Assembly (NCBI RefSeq): GCF_001428685.1 | Contig: NZ_LMIK01000004.1 | Coordinates: forward strand, 31,701-95,700 | Reading direction: 5' to 3' | Length of the DNA stretch: 64,000 nucleotides | DNA from: Lysobacter sp. Root76 | GTDB lineage: Bacteria; Pseudomonadota; Gammaproteobacteria; Xanthomonadales; Xanthomonadaceae | Shown: piece by piece, positions 1 to 10,821 of the stretch | Numbering within the stretch: the stretch's first letter is position 1 | How the letters are laid out: every line of letters starts with the position of its first letter | Notes under the pieces: model-generated | Databases searched by the model: none | What the model was told of the DNA's origin: nothing | What the model saw: the letters and a program-made list of their open reading frames with translations, nothing else | Made by a program: the position numbers and the translations under genes

Positions 1-134
1 CAGATCGAGAAGTTGGCGCCCGACAGCTGAGCGCTGCCGAGACGGGAGACGCCGACGCAGCTACCCAGCGCTGCGTTGTCCGGGCTGTCGAGCTGCAGCA
101 GCTGCCCGCGGTCCGCCCATTGCGATTGCTCCAT
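1..134 (-). CDS. Partial hypothetical protein (N-terminal 44 residues, runs off the window)
   Basis: An open frame reads leftward from an ATG at 134 to the window edge without a stop. The start is preceded on the minus strand by GAGGTGG five bases upstream, a good ribosome binding site. The visible residues begin MEQSQWADRGQLLQLDSPD, with no signal peptide, and codons favour G/C in third position as in the neighbours. I do not recognise the family from this fragment. It is transcribed in the same direction as the regulator to its right but separated from that gene's stop by about 140 bp. Confidence 0.45.
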   Translation of the reverse strand, partial: MEQSQWADRGQLLQLDSPDNAALGSCVGVSRLGSAQLSGANFSI

Positions 135-277
135 TGGTCCACCTCATGTGCCGAGAATGGCCAATGCTTTTGCCGGACACCGAGTCCGGCTTCAGGAAAA
201 TTGCCGGAGAGTTATGCGAAATCGCAACGAGGGCAAAACCGAAGAACTTCCGAAAGACTATTTACCTTTTGCATCAA

Positions 278-2635
278 TCACTTGAACCAACCCGGCACTT
301 CCGTCTTCGGAGCCTGCAACAGGTCCATGTAACCGATATCAGCCCCGTCCCACTCGACCAGGGCCACATACACGGCGTCGCCGCGCGGGCTGACCGAGAA
401 GCCGTTGACCGCCGCGCGGCGGCTTTGGTCCAGGCATAGGGGCGGCGCCGCCGGTGCGTCTCCAAGATCGATGCGACGCAGGCGGGCGGCGCAGGTTTGC
501 AGTTGCTCCAGGTACCGGACCTGGCCGTCGCCCGCGACCGCCCACAGCCGGTAGCGGTCGGAGATCGGCTCTTCCGCGTTCAGCTCGCGCACGCTGCCCG
601 GCGACAGGGCCAGGTCGGCCTGCCACAGGCCGCTGCGGGTCGGCCGGGTGAACAGCACCCGTTGGCCGGCCGGGTCGAGCTGGACCTGGGACACGTCGTC
701 GATCGTGGCCAGGGGCCGCATCGGGCTCTGGCGGCGGTCGAACAGATGCAGGCGCAGGTGGCCGTCGCCTGCCCCGGCCAGGACCAGGATCCGCGACGGG
801 TCGGGCAGGTACAGGGCCTGGACCGGCTCGCTCAGCGGCAGGTCCAGCTGCGAGACCCGGCCGCTGGACGGCACCACCTCATGCACCACCGGCCGGCCGG
901 CGCGGTCGCGCCCGCTGACCAGCACGCTGCGGGCGTCGGCCGACCAGCTCGATACGTAGCGCGTCGCCGGCTGCACGCCGGCGATCATGCGCAGCGATTC
1001 CGGCCGCTGCAGATCGGCCCACCACAGGCCGTTGCTGCCGGAGCGGTCGGACACGAACACCAGCTGGCGCGAATCCGGCGCCACCGACGGCAGCACGTCG
1101 CGCGCCGAGGACGCGAACAGCGGCTCGACCACGTGCACCAGGCCGCCGGAATGCTCCGGCACCGCGACCCGGTACAGGCCGAAATAGGGTTTGCGCTGCA
1201 CGAACACCGCCGCCGGCCGGGTCCGCGCGGCCACCGGATTCTGCGCATCGGCGATGCCGGTGTCGCTGATCCGGCCGCTGTCGAAATCGAGCCGGTACAT
1301 GCGGATGTCGCCGTCGATGGCGCGGCCGAACAGCAGGCCGCTGCCGTCGGGCAGCCAGTCCCAGCCGCGCACGTCGGCGCGCAGCTCGGTCAGGCGCTCG
1401 GCTTCGCCGCCTTCGGCCGGCACCCGCCAGAAGTCGCCCAGCGGGGCGTTGCGCACGAACGCGATCCAGCGCCCGTCCGGCGAATAGCGCGGCGCCGTGT
1501 CCAGGTCCGCGCGGCCGCGGCGGTAGTTGAGCGCGGTCCACTCGCCGCTGGCCAGGTCGAGCTGGCGCATGCCGACCACACCCAGGGCGGTCGGCATGCT
1601 GCCGAACACCAGGCCGTGGCTGTCCGGGGTCCAGTCGAAGCTGGGCGGACTGCGATGGTCGCAGGTGCCGACTTCGCGCTCGGCGCCGCCGTTGGCCGCG
1701 ATCACCATGATCCGGCAGGCCGCGCCCGGCTCCACGCGCAGGAACGCGATCGAGCGCCCGTCCGGCGACCAGGCCGGCGCGCTGTCCTCGGCCGCGCCGC
1801 TGGGATGGCTGAGCGCGCGCGGCTGGGTCTGGTCGGTGGTCTGGACCATGATCGCGGTGGCGCGCGCGCGTTCGGGGATGGCGACGTAGGCCACCATCGA
1901 CGCGTCCGGCGACAGGGTCGGCGCCAGCTCGAAGCCGGGCATCGAGGTGATCAGGCGGTACGGGCGCTCGCTCGGCAGCGCCATCGCGCTGTTGGCGCGC
2001 GCGTCCTGCGGCGCCGGCGCCGGCGCGCGCAGCATCGACCACAGCACGATCGCGCCGACCAGCACCGCCACGGCGACGATCGCGCCCAGGATCGAGCTCC
2101 AGGCGCCGCGCGCGCTGGGCGCGGCCACGAGCGGAATCGCCGCGACCGCGTCTTCGCGTTCGGGGCCCGGAAACGACGGATGCTCGGCGGTGGTACGCGA
2201 AGGATCGACCAGCACCGCATCGTGGCGCGCGCGGTCGTTGCGCTCGCTGCGCGCGGTGGCGCCGGCGGACACGACCGCGTCCAGCCAGGTCACCGGCGTC
2301 AGCAGGCGATAGCCGTTCTTGGCGATGGTTTCGATGTAGCGCGGATTGCCGCGCTCGTCGTCGAAGGCCTTGCGCAACTGGGTGATGGCCTGGGTGATGA
2401 CGTCGTTGGTCGGCAGCGTATCCGGCCACACCTCGGCCAGCAGCGCGTCGCGGCTGACCACCCGACCCTGGTGTTCGACCAGGCTCAGCAGCACGCCCAT
2501 CGCCTTGGGCGTGATCCGGCGCGGCCGGCGCGCGCCCGGCGCCAGGATCTCGCGCAGCGGCACGTCGACCAGGCAATCGCCCACGCGCAGGCGCTCGGAC
2601 GGCAGCGACGGCGATGGCTCGGGGGGTCGGGACAT
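278..2635 (-). CDS. Membrane-anchored winged-helix regulator with PD40/TolB-like beta-propeller repeats
   Basis: A 785-residue protein. Residues about 15-115 form an OmpR/PhoB-type winged-helix DNA-binding domain (typical end motif IETIAKNGYRL). A linker leads to one transmembrane helix at about 180-202, and the rest, presumably periplasmic, holds repeated SPDG/SPDGRWIAF-type PD40 (TolB/WD40-like) strands. This is the CadC-like architecture: cytoplasmic DNA binding, single membrane pass, extracytoplasmic sensor. The start at 2635 (MSRPPEPSP) is preferred to upstream codons because homology begins just after it. No sensed ligand or target gene can be read from the sequence. Xanthomonads carry many such PD40 regulators, often near secreted enzymes, but no clear partner lies beside this one. 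Confidence 0.8.
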   Translation of the reverse strand: MSRPPEPSPSLPSERLRVGDCLVDVPLREILAPGARRPRRITPKAMGVLLSLVEHQGRVVSRDALLAEVWPDTLPTNDVITQAITQLRKAFDDERGNPRYIETIAKNGYRLLTPVTWLDAVVSAGATARSERNDRARHDAVLVDPSRTTAEHPSFPGPEREDAVAAIPLVAAPSARGAWSSILGAIVAVAVLVGAIVLWSMLRAPAPAPQDARANSAMALPSERPYRLITSMPGFELAPTLSPDASMVAYVAIPERARATAIMVQTTDQTQPRALSHPSGAAEDSAPAWSPDGRSIAFLRVEPGAACRIMVIAANGGAEREVGTCDHRSPPSFDWTPDSHGLVFGSMPTALGVVGMRQLDLASGEWTALNYRRGRADLDTAPRYSPDGRWIAFVRNAPLGDFWRVPAEGGEAERLTELRADVRGWDWLPDGSGLLFGRAIDGDIRMYRLDFDSGRISDTGIADAQNPVAARTRPAAVFVQRKPYFGLYRVAVPEHSGGLVHVVEPLFASSARDVLPSVAPDSRQLVFVSDRSGSNGLWWADLQRPESLRMIAGVQPATRYVSSWSADARSVLVSGRDRAGRPVVHEVVPSSGRVSQLDLPLSEPVQALYLPDPSRILVLAGAGDGHLRLHLFDRRQSPMRPLATIDDVSQVQLDPAGQRVLFTRPTRSGLWQADLALSPGSVRELNAEEPISDRYRLWAVAGDGQVRYLEQLQTCAARLRRIDLGDAPAAPPLCLDQSRRAAVNGFSVSPRGDAVYVALVEWDGADIGYMDLLQAPKTEVPGWFK

Positions 2636-2922
2636 GAATCCTGCAATGGTCGCGGCGGACCGCATCGGCGTCATGTGCCTGAAGACCTGAACGGTCAACA
2701 GCCAGACCCGGCACACAGCGGAGGCGCGAACGGGCTAACGCGCCTGAAGGCACCATTCTAACGTCGCCGGGTACCTCCGCATTCATTGCGGGTGGCACAC
2801 AGGCCCTCTCTCGCCGACGTCTTACAGAACGTATCGTTCCACTTTCGCGTCGCAGCCTTCACGGGGCTGGGGCGCGATTTTTTTATCCGCGTCCGCCGCC
2901 TCCGAGTTTCCTGAAGATCCGT

Positions 2923-3609
2923 TCAGCGTCGCTCCCGATGCAGGATGGTCAGCCCGATCAGGCGCGACACCACCGCGGCGATGTAGCCCACCCCGGCGAA
3001 CTGCTCGAGCATCACCAGCACCCGCGCGCCCGAGCCCAGCGGAATCACGTCGCCCAGGCCCACCGCCGACAGATTGGTGAAGCTCAGGAACAGCAATTCG
3101 ATCCAGGTCCGCGGCTCGCCCGGCCGCTCGGCGCCGACGAAACTGCCCGGATACAGGGCCTGGCAGACCAGGAACGCGTAGGCGAAGCCCCAGGCCAGCA
3201 GAGTGAAGGTCGCGCCGGCCGCGAACAGTTCGTCGGCGGTGACCCGGTGGTCGCTCATCATGTAGCCGATCAGGCTGCCGGCCGCATAGAAGTACAGCAG
3301 CGCCTCCAGCGCCGACGAGGCCACCAGCAGCGTGTCGCTGGCCAGCACCACCGACAGGATCGACAGCGCGAACGCCGGCGTCGCCAGCAGCCACGCCACC
3401 CACATGTTCGCCGGACTGCGGTTCACCACCCACACCGCCAGCGCCAGCACCAGCACACCGAACGCCCCGAACACCACCCGACCGCCGCCGGAGGGCTCGA
3501 ACAGCGGATAGGCGACCATGCTCAACAACTGCGCCGCCAACAAGAACGCCGACGGATGCCGCCGCGCCAAGGCGCGCCATTTCAGGGAAGCGTAACTGTG
3601 GTCGCTCAT
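2923..3609 (-). CDS. Two-pore-helix potassium/ion channel family membrane protein
   Basis: A 228-residue integral membrane protein with about six hydrophobic segments: roughly 20-37, 45-63, 70-91, 94-116, 130-151 and 195-220. Between the last two is a pore loop with the sequence LSAVGLGDVIP at 180-190, which matches the re-entrant pore helix and selectivity filter of the Ion_trans_2 family. The canonical TVGYGD is changed to AVGLGD, so potassium selectivity is not guaranteed. No cytoplasmic RCK/TrkA domain follows, so gating is unexplained. The start at 3609 is the only one consistent with a short soluble N terminus. The gene stands alone. Confidence 0.75.
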   Translation of the reverse strand: MSDHSYASLKWRALARRHPSAFLLAAQLLSMVAYPLFEPSGGGRVVFGAFGVLVLALAVWVVNRSPANMWVAWLLATPAFALSILSVVLASDTLLVASSALEALLYFYAAGSLIGYMMSDHRVTADELFAAGATFTLLAWGFAYAFLVCQALYPGSFVGAERPGEPRTWIELLFLSFTNLSAVGLGDVIPLGSGARVLVMLEQFAGVGYIAAVVSRLIGLTILHRERR

Positions 3610-3956
3610 GCGGCGGAGTGTGCAGGACTTGGCGGACGGCGCCCAGGGGAGGGGTCGGGCTTGGGTTCCTTATATATGGAGCGGGAGCGCCGGGTGGGTC
3701 GGCATGTGCATGAGGGTCGGCTTGTGGAGGCGAGTGCGCGAAACGAAAGGCGTTGCGACATTGTCTTTCGATTTGTCGTCGCGGAGCACGAGAGACCAAG
3801 AACACGGCGGTCTCGCGCCCCTGCATCCCGCCTGCATTCATCGCATCCGGCGGATACGTAGGGTGCGGTGGCAACCGCACCGTCGTGCACCGCCATGGTC
3901 TGGTGACGATGCGGTTCGCCTATGGCTCACCGCATCCTACGGGGCTGAATGAGGTC

Positions 3957-4075
<119 letters not shown>

Positions 4076-4116
4076 GGCATTGAAATCCATCGAGCCGCAC
4101 TACGACGAACAACCGT

Positions 4117-4190
4117 AGACCCGAAGGGCGGCGCGCAGGACGCGCGCCGTTTTTCGAGGAACAGGATGTTCCTTCGAAAAATCCCCGCGC
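4117..4190 (+). repeat. Dispersed 74-bp double-hairpin element, copy 1
   Basis: Identical over 74 bp to 63925-63998. It contains two palindromes in series: GGCGCGC/GCGCGCC around an AGGAC-like loop, and TTTTTCGA-GGAACA mirrored by TGTTCC-TTCGAAAAA. The second could fold as a long stem with a T-run. Being repeated in two unrelated intergenic spots and lacking coding potential, it is a non-coding dispersed element, not a gene-specific terminator. Confidence 0.9.
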
Positions 4191-4238
4191 AAGCTCCGAA
4201 CCCGCACGGGAGGGTTGTCAAGGTAAGCCCTTCTCTTT

Positions 4239-4274
4239 GGTCACTTTCTCTTGGGCTAGCAAGAGAAAGTGACC
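4239..4274. repeat. 14-bp perfect inverted repeat
   Basis: GGTCACTTTCTCTT at 4239-4252 pairs with AAGAGAAAGTGACC at 4261-4274 around an 8-base loop (GGGCTAGC). The right arm is also the beginning of each 197-bp tandem block and recurs at 4458. Confidence 0.85.
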
Positions 4275-4339
4275 CGCACGCGCAGCGGGCGGAAGCCTTT
4301 GCTTAAGAACGAAACCAGCAAAGCAGCCGAAATTCGCAA

Positions 4340-4362
4340 TCGCGGCTTACGCCGCTCCCACA
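4340..4362 (-). repeat. REP palindrome 1
   Basis: TCGCGGCTTACGCCGCTCCC: reverse complement of a GTGGGAGCGGCGTAAGCCGCGA-type repetitive extragenic palindrome, with a short inverted repeat (GCGGCT/…/GCCGC). Same family as 15831-15897. Confidence 0.8.
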
Positions 4363-4420
4363 GAAAGCAGAAAGCGGAGCCAATCCGAATCGAAGCCCGC
4401 GCGGCAGCCGAAGGTCGCGG

Positions 4421-4445
4421 TCGCGGCTCACGCCGCTCCTACCCC
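4421..4445 (-). repeat. REP palindrome 2
   Basis: TCGCGGCTCACGCCGCTCCT followed by ACCCC, the reverse complement of the GGGGTAGGAGCGG-type REP. Second REP of the first 197-bp block. Confidence 0.8.
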
Positions 4446-4540
4446 AAGGCGAGTGGCAAGAGAAAGTGACCCGCACGCGCAGCGGGCGGAAGCCTTTGAC
4501 CTAAAGAACCGAAGCCATCGCAGAACGCCGAAATTCGCAA

Positions 4541-4563
4541 TCGCGGCTCACGCCGCTCCCACA
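4541..4563 (-). repeat. REP palindrome 3
   Basis: Copy of the REP at 4340 inside the second 197-bp block, with CTCA in place of CTTA in the loop. Confidence 0.8.
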
Positions 4564-4621
4564 GAAAGCAGAAAGCGAAGCCAATCCGAATCGAAGCCAG
4601 CGCGGTAGCCGAAGATCGCGG

Positions 4622-4646
4622 TCGCGGCTCACGCCGCTCCTACCCC
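4622..4646 (-). repeat. REP palindrome 4
   Basis: Copy of the REP at 4421 inside the second 197-bp block. Confidence 0.8.
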
Positions 4647-4680
4647 AAAGCAAGAGCGGCGCGAATGCGGCCGAGGCCGC

Positions 4681-4731
4681 CGACAGGCCGACAGGCCGAC
4701 AGATCGGCAGATCGGCAGATCGGCAGATCGA
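4681..4731 (+). repeat. 8-bp tandem repeats (AGGCCGAC then AGATCGGC)
   Basis: Two to three units of AGGCCGAC run without a break into four units of AGATCGGC/AGATCGAC. The tract ends only a few bases from the thiC stop codon (4737). Confidence 0.85.
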
Positions 4732-4736
4732 CGAAC

Positions 4737-6801
<2,065 letters not shown>

Positions 6802-6819
6802 TTCAGTGCGCATTTCACC

Positions 6820-7340
6820 ACGATAGGCGCTGCAGGGCCAGTATCCGCCGGGCGGGCGCGATTCCGCCCGGGCATGCCTCACGGATCTGGCCGAGCGGAC
6901 CAGGCAGAGCGGACCAGGCCGGCACCTTGCCCACAGCTGCGGCGCAGGCCCGCGGCGAGTCGTATCTCCTCACCTGCGCTAGCCGCCCATCGCCGGAGGT
7001 TGCGCGTTGCCGGTGGTTGGAACAGGGCGGGTGGTATCGATGCGCGATGCCTCATCCACGAACCTGCACGCAGCGTCAGGTCGTTGCGGATTGGGCTGAA
7101 CCTGACCCGTTAGGCGATGCCGCCTCAACCATCCGAGCGCAGCTCGGCGGGATCGGCCGCCTGACCAGCGCGCGCCCACGGCAAGCCACGGAACACACAC
7201 ATTCAGACTGCGTCCGCCACCTTATCGGCGAGCTGAAACCACATTTCCTCCGTCTATCTTTTTCGACACTGGAAACTAGACTCGAGATGCGACCGAAACC
7301 ATCCGTCGCATGCATGACCATCATCTATGGAAGGACGAAA
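6820..7340. other. Gene-free interval between the TPP riboswitch and the 74-residue gene
   Basis: It should contain the thiC promoter (minus strand, near 6810-6900) and a promoter for the small gene at 7341. Short frames occur on both strands, but none has convincing codon use or a binding site. I see nothing else to support. Confidence 0.5.
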
Positions 7341-7565
7341 ATGAAGCTCACGAAGAATACGGCGCATAAGAAACTCTTGCTCCTGCTGGCGGCGACGTTC
7401 GCCGTCGTCGCTGCGGAATCGGTCATCGTCAACAACGTGCGTTACACGTGTCAGAACGAGTGCGTTGTCCGCACCTACCCTGGCGGAGGAACCTCGGTCA
7501 CCGACTCCAAGGGCGGCTCGATCAAAACCGAGGACCTGACCGATACGACTCCTCCGGAGTCCTAA
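7341..7565 (+). CDS. Small secreted or membrane-anchored protein of unknown function
   Basis: A 74-residue protein. The N terminus MKLTKNTAHKKLLLLLAATF followed by AVVAAE is a typical signal peptide, with likely cleavage near residue 26. The short mature part has two cysteines (TCQNEC) and a polar tail ending DTTPPES. A GGAAGG binding site lies 7 bases before the ATG at 7341, which decides this start against several upstream ATGs. Base composition is less GC-rich than the flanking genes. The next gene starts about 100 bp on in the same direction and is also an exported unknown, so the two may be cotranscribed. No family recognised. Confidence 0.6.
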   Translation: MKLTKNTAHKKLLLLLAATFAVVAAESVIVNNVRYTCQNECVVRTYPGGGTSVTDSKGGSIKTEDLTDTTPPES

Positions 7566-7663
7566 GCTCCAGCCGAGCCCCTCCTTGAACGATGCGGTGA
7601 AGGGGCTTCGGTGCATGTCTGCCTGCAGGGCTGCAGGCTCGCAGAGGTCCAAGGAGTTCTGGA

Positions 7664-8332
7664 ATGCGAAAGCTAGTCATCGCCGCGATCGCCTTGTCGG
7701 CAATTGCGCTATCTGCCTGGCTTCTGAATCGTCGCGCAGCTGAGCGACAGGCCAAACCGCCCGTCGCACTTGAGCAGCCGGAGGCCTCAACTGCCGGGCC
7801 AGCCACAGGTCCATCGGTCGACGGCTTCGAGCAAACGGCTACTCGAAGCGCACGCCTCGATCCCGAGACAGGCAACGCTAAGAACCATAGCGCCGACGAT
7901 ACACAAGGCTTATCGCCGGTGGAATCCGCACTGCTGACTCAAGGCATGGTGAACGACCGGGCCAACGACACTTTGGTATCCGAACACTTCGACGACTTCA
8001 TGGTTTCGCTGCAGGCGGCAAAGGTTTCGGATGCGGGCGAACGAAGCTCGGCTTATCGCATCGAGGTCGAAGAGTCGCTGCAACGCCACCCCGAGCTGGG
8101 CACCTTGGATCGCTTCGCCTGTGGCGGAGCGTTCTGCGCGGGCTCGATCAATATCGGCACGAAGCGCAAGGAACTCCAGGCCTGGGCCAATACGCTCCAG
8201 GGCCAGGCGACCTTACCCATTCCCGCATTTTCCTATCGCTTGATCGCCTCGCCCGATGGCTCGACCGAAGCGCGGTTCCTCTTCACGACGCGCGGCACAG
8301 GCGGATTCATCACTTCCGGCAAGCGGCGATAG
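7664..8332 (+). CDS. Hypothetical membrane-anchored protein
   Basis: A 222-residue protein with a single N-terminal hydrophobic helix (about 3-22) that looks like an uncleaved anchor because it lacks a clear cleavage site. A low-complexity Ala/Pro/Ser linker follows to about 95, and a globular part from about 95. That part contains two closely spaced cysteines (FACGGAFCAGSI), possibly a disulfide. The start has AAGGAG well placed upstream. It converges on the beta-lytic protease gene and shares the terminator hairpin between them. I do not recognise a family; the pairing with the preceding small exported protein suggests an envelope role, which is inference only. Confidence 0.65.
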   Translation: MRKLVIAAIALSAIALSAWLLNRRAAERQAKPPVALEQPEASTAGPATGPSVDGFEQTATRSARLDPETGNAKNHSADDTQGLSPVESALLTQGMVNDRANDTLVSEHFDDFMVSLQAAKVSDAGERSSAYRIEVEESLQRHPELGTLDRFACGGAFCAGSINIGTKRKELQAWANTLQGQATLPIPAFSYRLIASPDGSTEARFLFTTRGTGGFITSGKRR

Positions 8333-8342
8333 GCGGCCAAAA

Positions 8343-8377
8343 GCGTTGCCCGGCTGGAAACGCCAGCCGGGCAACGC
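8343..8377 (-). terminator. Intrinsic terminator of the beta-lytic protease gene
   Basis: A perfect 15-bp inverted repeat (GCGTTGCCCGGCTGG and its complement) with a 5-base loop. On the minus strand it is followed by CTTTTGG, so it best serves the protease gene that ends at 8418. The plus-strand gene ending at 8332 may use it too. Confidence 0.8.
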
Positions 8378-8417
8378 CGTGCGGATCACCGAGCGGGTCG
8401 GCGCATCCGCAGCCGCA

Positions 8418-9569
8418 TCACGGGTTGGTGAACCAGCCCGAGCAGTACCGGGTTCCGTTCTTGGTCAGATAGAAGCGGCTGCAGTTGGTGTCGTAGCTGG
8501 TGCCGATCGCGGTGATCTGGAAGCCCGACACGTACACGCCGTTGAGGTGATAGAAGCTGCCGTTGGACTTCAGCGACCAGTGCTCGTGCGGGCCGGTGGA
8601 CGCGCCGCCGTTGCACAGCGCCTGGGCCTGGGTGTTGGCCGGATTGGCGATGCGGGTGTTGGCCGCGATGCTGGCGCCGGTGCCGTACTGGATGTTCATC
8701 AGATGGTAGTAGGTCGTCGACCAACCGCCGCTGTGCACCACTTCGGCGAAACACGAGGAATGCCGCTTGAACGAGCCGGCCGCCGACGACGACACCCAGG
8801 TACCGCTCTGGTTGCTGCCCCAACCGCCGCCCAGCGACATGTCCAGCGACGACATCGGGTAGTTGCCCGAGCCGGTGTTGGTGTGCGCGCCGCCGACGTG
8901 CCAACGCTGCCCGCGCGGATAGGGGAACTGCAGGAAGCCGTTGGCCGGACCGGCGAGGGCGCCGACGTCCGGACCGGCGGCGAATCGCGCCGAGGCCGGT
9001 GCGGCCTTGCGGGTTTCGTTGAACAGGCCGGCGTAGACCTGCTGGAACTCGCTGTCGCCGCTGTAGGCCGCGCTGGATTCGCTCGCGCCGGCGCGCGCGA
9101 ACAAGGATTGAATCGGATTGGCGCGCGCCAGCGGCACCGGGCCCTTCGCGTTCGGCCCGTCCTGCGCATACAAGGCCTCGCGCAGGGCCAGCGCCACCTC
9201 GCGGGTTTGCGCGCTGAAATCGCGGCCCTGGGCGAGCTTGCCGTAAGGACGGCTCAGCGCATCGGCGGCGGCGCGCTTGCGCGTGACCACTCCGCTTTGC
9301 TGTTCCATCAGCGCGATCAGCACCTTCGGGCTGATGCCGCTGTAGCCGGCCCAGTGCGAGATCGTTTCGCCGTAACGCGACAGATGCGGCGCGCGCCTGG
9401 CCAGGTAGGCGTCGATGTCGAAGTCGAACATCTCGTCGTAGCTGTAGACCAGGTCCTGCCCGGACAGCCCGGCGGTCGCCGCGGGTTCCGCCGCGACCGC
9501 GTTGCTGCACACCGCAGCGGCGATACAGCACGCCAACAGCGCCATTCTTGCCTGGGAAATCTCCTTCAT
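8418..9569 (-). CDS. Beta-lytic metalloendopeptidase precursor (M23 family)
   Basis: A secreted zinc endopeptidase that cuts bacterial peptidoglycan peptides, a hallmark predation enzyme of Lysobacter. The 383-residue precursor has a signal peptide (1-27), a propeptide to about 206 and a mature domain of about 178 residues starting at GPANGFLQFPYPRG, the length of the known enzyme. Zinc-site residues are visible: H229 and D243 (GGAHTNTGSGNYPMSSLD) and the HxH motif H328/H330 (GPHEHWSL). Four mature-domain cysteines (273, 319, 363, 376) fit two disulfides. The start at 9569 is the one that gives the signal peptide, with a purine-rich AAGGAG-like site upstream. It ends before a strong terminator. 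Family assignment is firm; substrate range is inferred from the family. Confidence 0.93.
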   Translation of the reverse strand: MKEISQARMALLACCIAAAVCSNAVAAEPAATAGLSGQDLVYSYDEMFDFDIDAYLARRAPHLSRYGETISHWAGYSGISPKVLIALMEQQSGVVTRKRAAADALSRPYGKLAQGRDFSAQTREVALALREALYAQDGPNAKGPVPLARANPIQSLFARAGASESSAAYSGDSEFQQVYAGLFNETRKAAPASARFAAGPDVGALAGPANGFLQFPYPRGQRWHVGGAHTNTGSGNYPMSSLDMSLGGGWGSNQSGTWVSSSAAGSFKRHSSCFAEVVHSGGWSTTYYHLMNIQYGTGASIAANTRIANPANTQAQALCNGGASTGPHEHWSLKSNGSFYHLNGVYVSGFQITAIGTSYDTNCSRFYLTKNGTRYCSGWFTNP

Positions 9570-9992
9570 GGTCTTGCTCCTTGATAGATGAATGGGCGAA
9601 CTGTCCGCGCCGACCCGAGCCGTCGGGTCCCGCGCCGAGTCGTAACGTCCGGCTAAACGTCTCTCCACTCCGCCCGCATCCGCCGCCCTTGAGGGATGCG
9701 CGGCGGAAAAACTTTGGCGCCCGGGCGCGGCGATGTCGCGGGACACAGGTCCGGTCGTTTAGGTCCAAATGAGACAAATCCCGCAGTTCCGTCATTCCAA
9801 ATCGACATGAGCGCGGCTGCGGCCGGCGCAGGCGCGACAGCAACGCGTGTGCGACGGCGGCGCGACAAGCGCACTTTTCCTATTCACATCAAGTGCCTGC
9901 GACGTATCGCAAAACCGCGCACCCTGCACCTATCGGTACCGGCGCCCTGCGTGCCACGATGCCGTCATCGCCACGACGCACGCTCCGGCCGC
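9570..9992. other. Divergent intergenic region between the beta-lytic protease and a lipoprotein gene
   Basis: About 420 bp, presumably containing both promoters. Frames in it look like shadow ORFs. A less GC-rich stretch around 9760-9810 is the most promoter-like part. No clear operator was recognised. Confidence 0.45.
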
Positions 9993-10685
9993 ATGAATCG
10001 ACCCTCCCCGCGCCTGATCGCCCTGTTCTGCGTCGTACTCGCCACCAGTGCCTGTTCGCTGTGGCCGTTCCGCGGCGAGGAGGCCCCCGCCCCGGTCGCG
10101 AACGACGCCAGCGAGCTGTTCCGGCGCCTGTCCGCGCTGTGCGGCAATGCCTACCTGGGCAGGGTGGTCGCCGACATCCCGGAAAACGCCGCCGACCCCT
10201 ATTCCGGCCGCGCCCTGGTGATGCACGTGCGCGAATGCGGCAAGCGCGAGATCCGCATCCCCTTCCACGTCGGCAGCGACCGCTCGCGCACCTGGGTGCT
10301 GAGCCAGCACGGCCACGCGCTGCAGCTCAAACACGACCACCGCCACGCCGACGGCGCCGCCGACCCGCTCTCGGGCTATGGCGGCGACAGCAGCCGCATC
10401 GCCATCGACGCCGGCAGCGCCCAGGCCGATTTCCCCGCCGACCCCGATTCGCGCGCCTTGTTCCGGCGCCTGGGCCGGCCGGAATCCGCGCAGAACGTGT
10501 GGTCGATCGAACTCGATGACGGCCGCAGCTTCGTCTACAAGCTGGCCCGGCCGGGGCGGCTGTTCCGGGTCGAATTCGACCTGACCCAGCCGCTGGCGAT
10601 CCCGCCGCCGCCCTGGGGCGCGGCCGAGCCGGCGCCGGCCGCGGCCAAGCCCCAGCGCGCGCCGCGGGCGAAAAAACTGCGCTGA
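9993..10685 (+). CDS. Putative lipoprotein of unknown function
   Basis: A 230-residue protein with a lipoprotein signal peptide: MNRPSPRLIALFCVVLATSA followed by the lipobox cysteine (TSAC) at about 21. Lipidation and transport to the outer membrane are likely. The mature part has two cysteines (LCGNAYLG and VRECGKREI), a His-rich patch (LKHDHRHADG) and an Ala/Pro/Lys-rich tail. The ATG at 9993 is selected because it starts the signal peptide. The His patch could bind metal or simply belong to the sheet of a small beta-rich fold; conserved unknown proteins of this type occur in xanthomonads. It precedes the threonine operon but is separated from it by the thr leader. Confidence 0.7.
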   Translation: MNRPSPRLIALFCVVLATSACSLWPFRGEEAPAPVANDASELFRRLSALCGNAYLGRVVADIPENAADPYSGRALVMHVRECGKREIRIPFHVGSDRSRTWVLSQHGHALQLKHDHRHADGAADPLSGYGGDSSRIAIDAGSAQADFPADPDSRALFRRLGRPESAQNVWSIELDDGRSFVYKLARPGRLFRVEFDLTQPLAIPPPPWGAAEPAPAAAKPQRAPRAKKLR

Positions 10686-10821
10686 GTCCGCAGCGCGACG
10701 GCACCGGCCGGTACCGGCGCCCAGCCGCGCCCATACCCGCACAAGCCTGCCCGCCCGCAAAACGCGACCTGCGTCGGCGCCGCTTGACGCACCGCACAAA
10801 CCTCGGGTATTGCTGTCGCCC

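Larger units (their letters stand above)
4261..4654. repeat. Two tandem copies of a 197-bp block (4261-4457, 4458-4654)
   Basis: Both copies begin AAGAGAAAGTGACCCGCACG, continue through GCAGCGGGCGGAAGCCTTTG, and carry the same order of landmarks (AATTCGCAATCGCGGCT, AGAAAGCAGAAAGCG, CCAATCCGAATCGAAGCC, then a second REP). They differ by scattered substitutions. Each block contains two REP palindromes, so the array is four REPs in one orientation. Confidence 0.85.

Noticed and set aside
497..2761. A 754-residue frame opposite the PD40 regulator.
   Set aside because: High-GC shadow frame; the minus-strand protein has clear domains and a membrane helix, the plus-strand one is Arg/Gln/His-rich nonsense.
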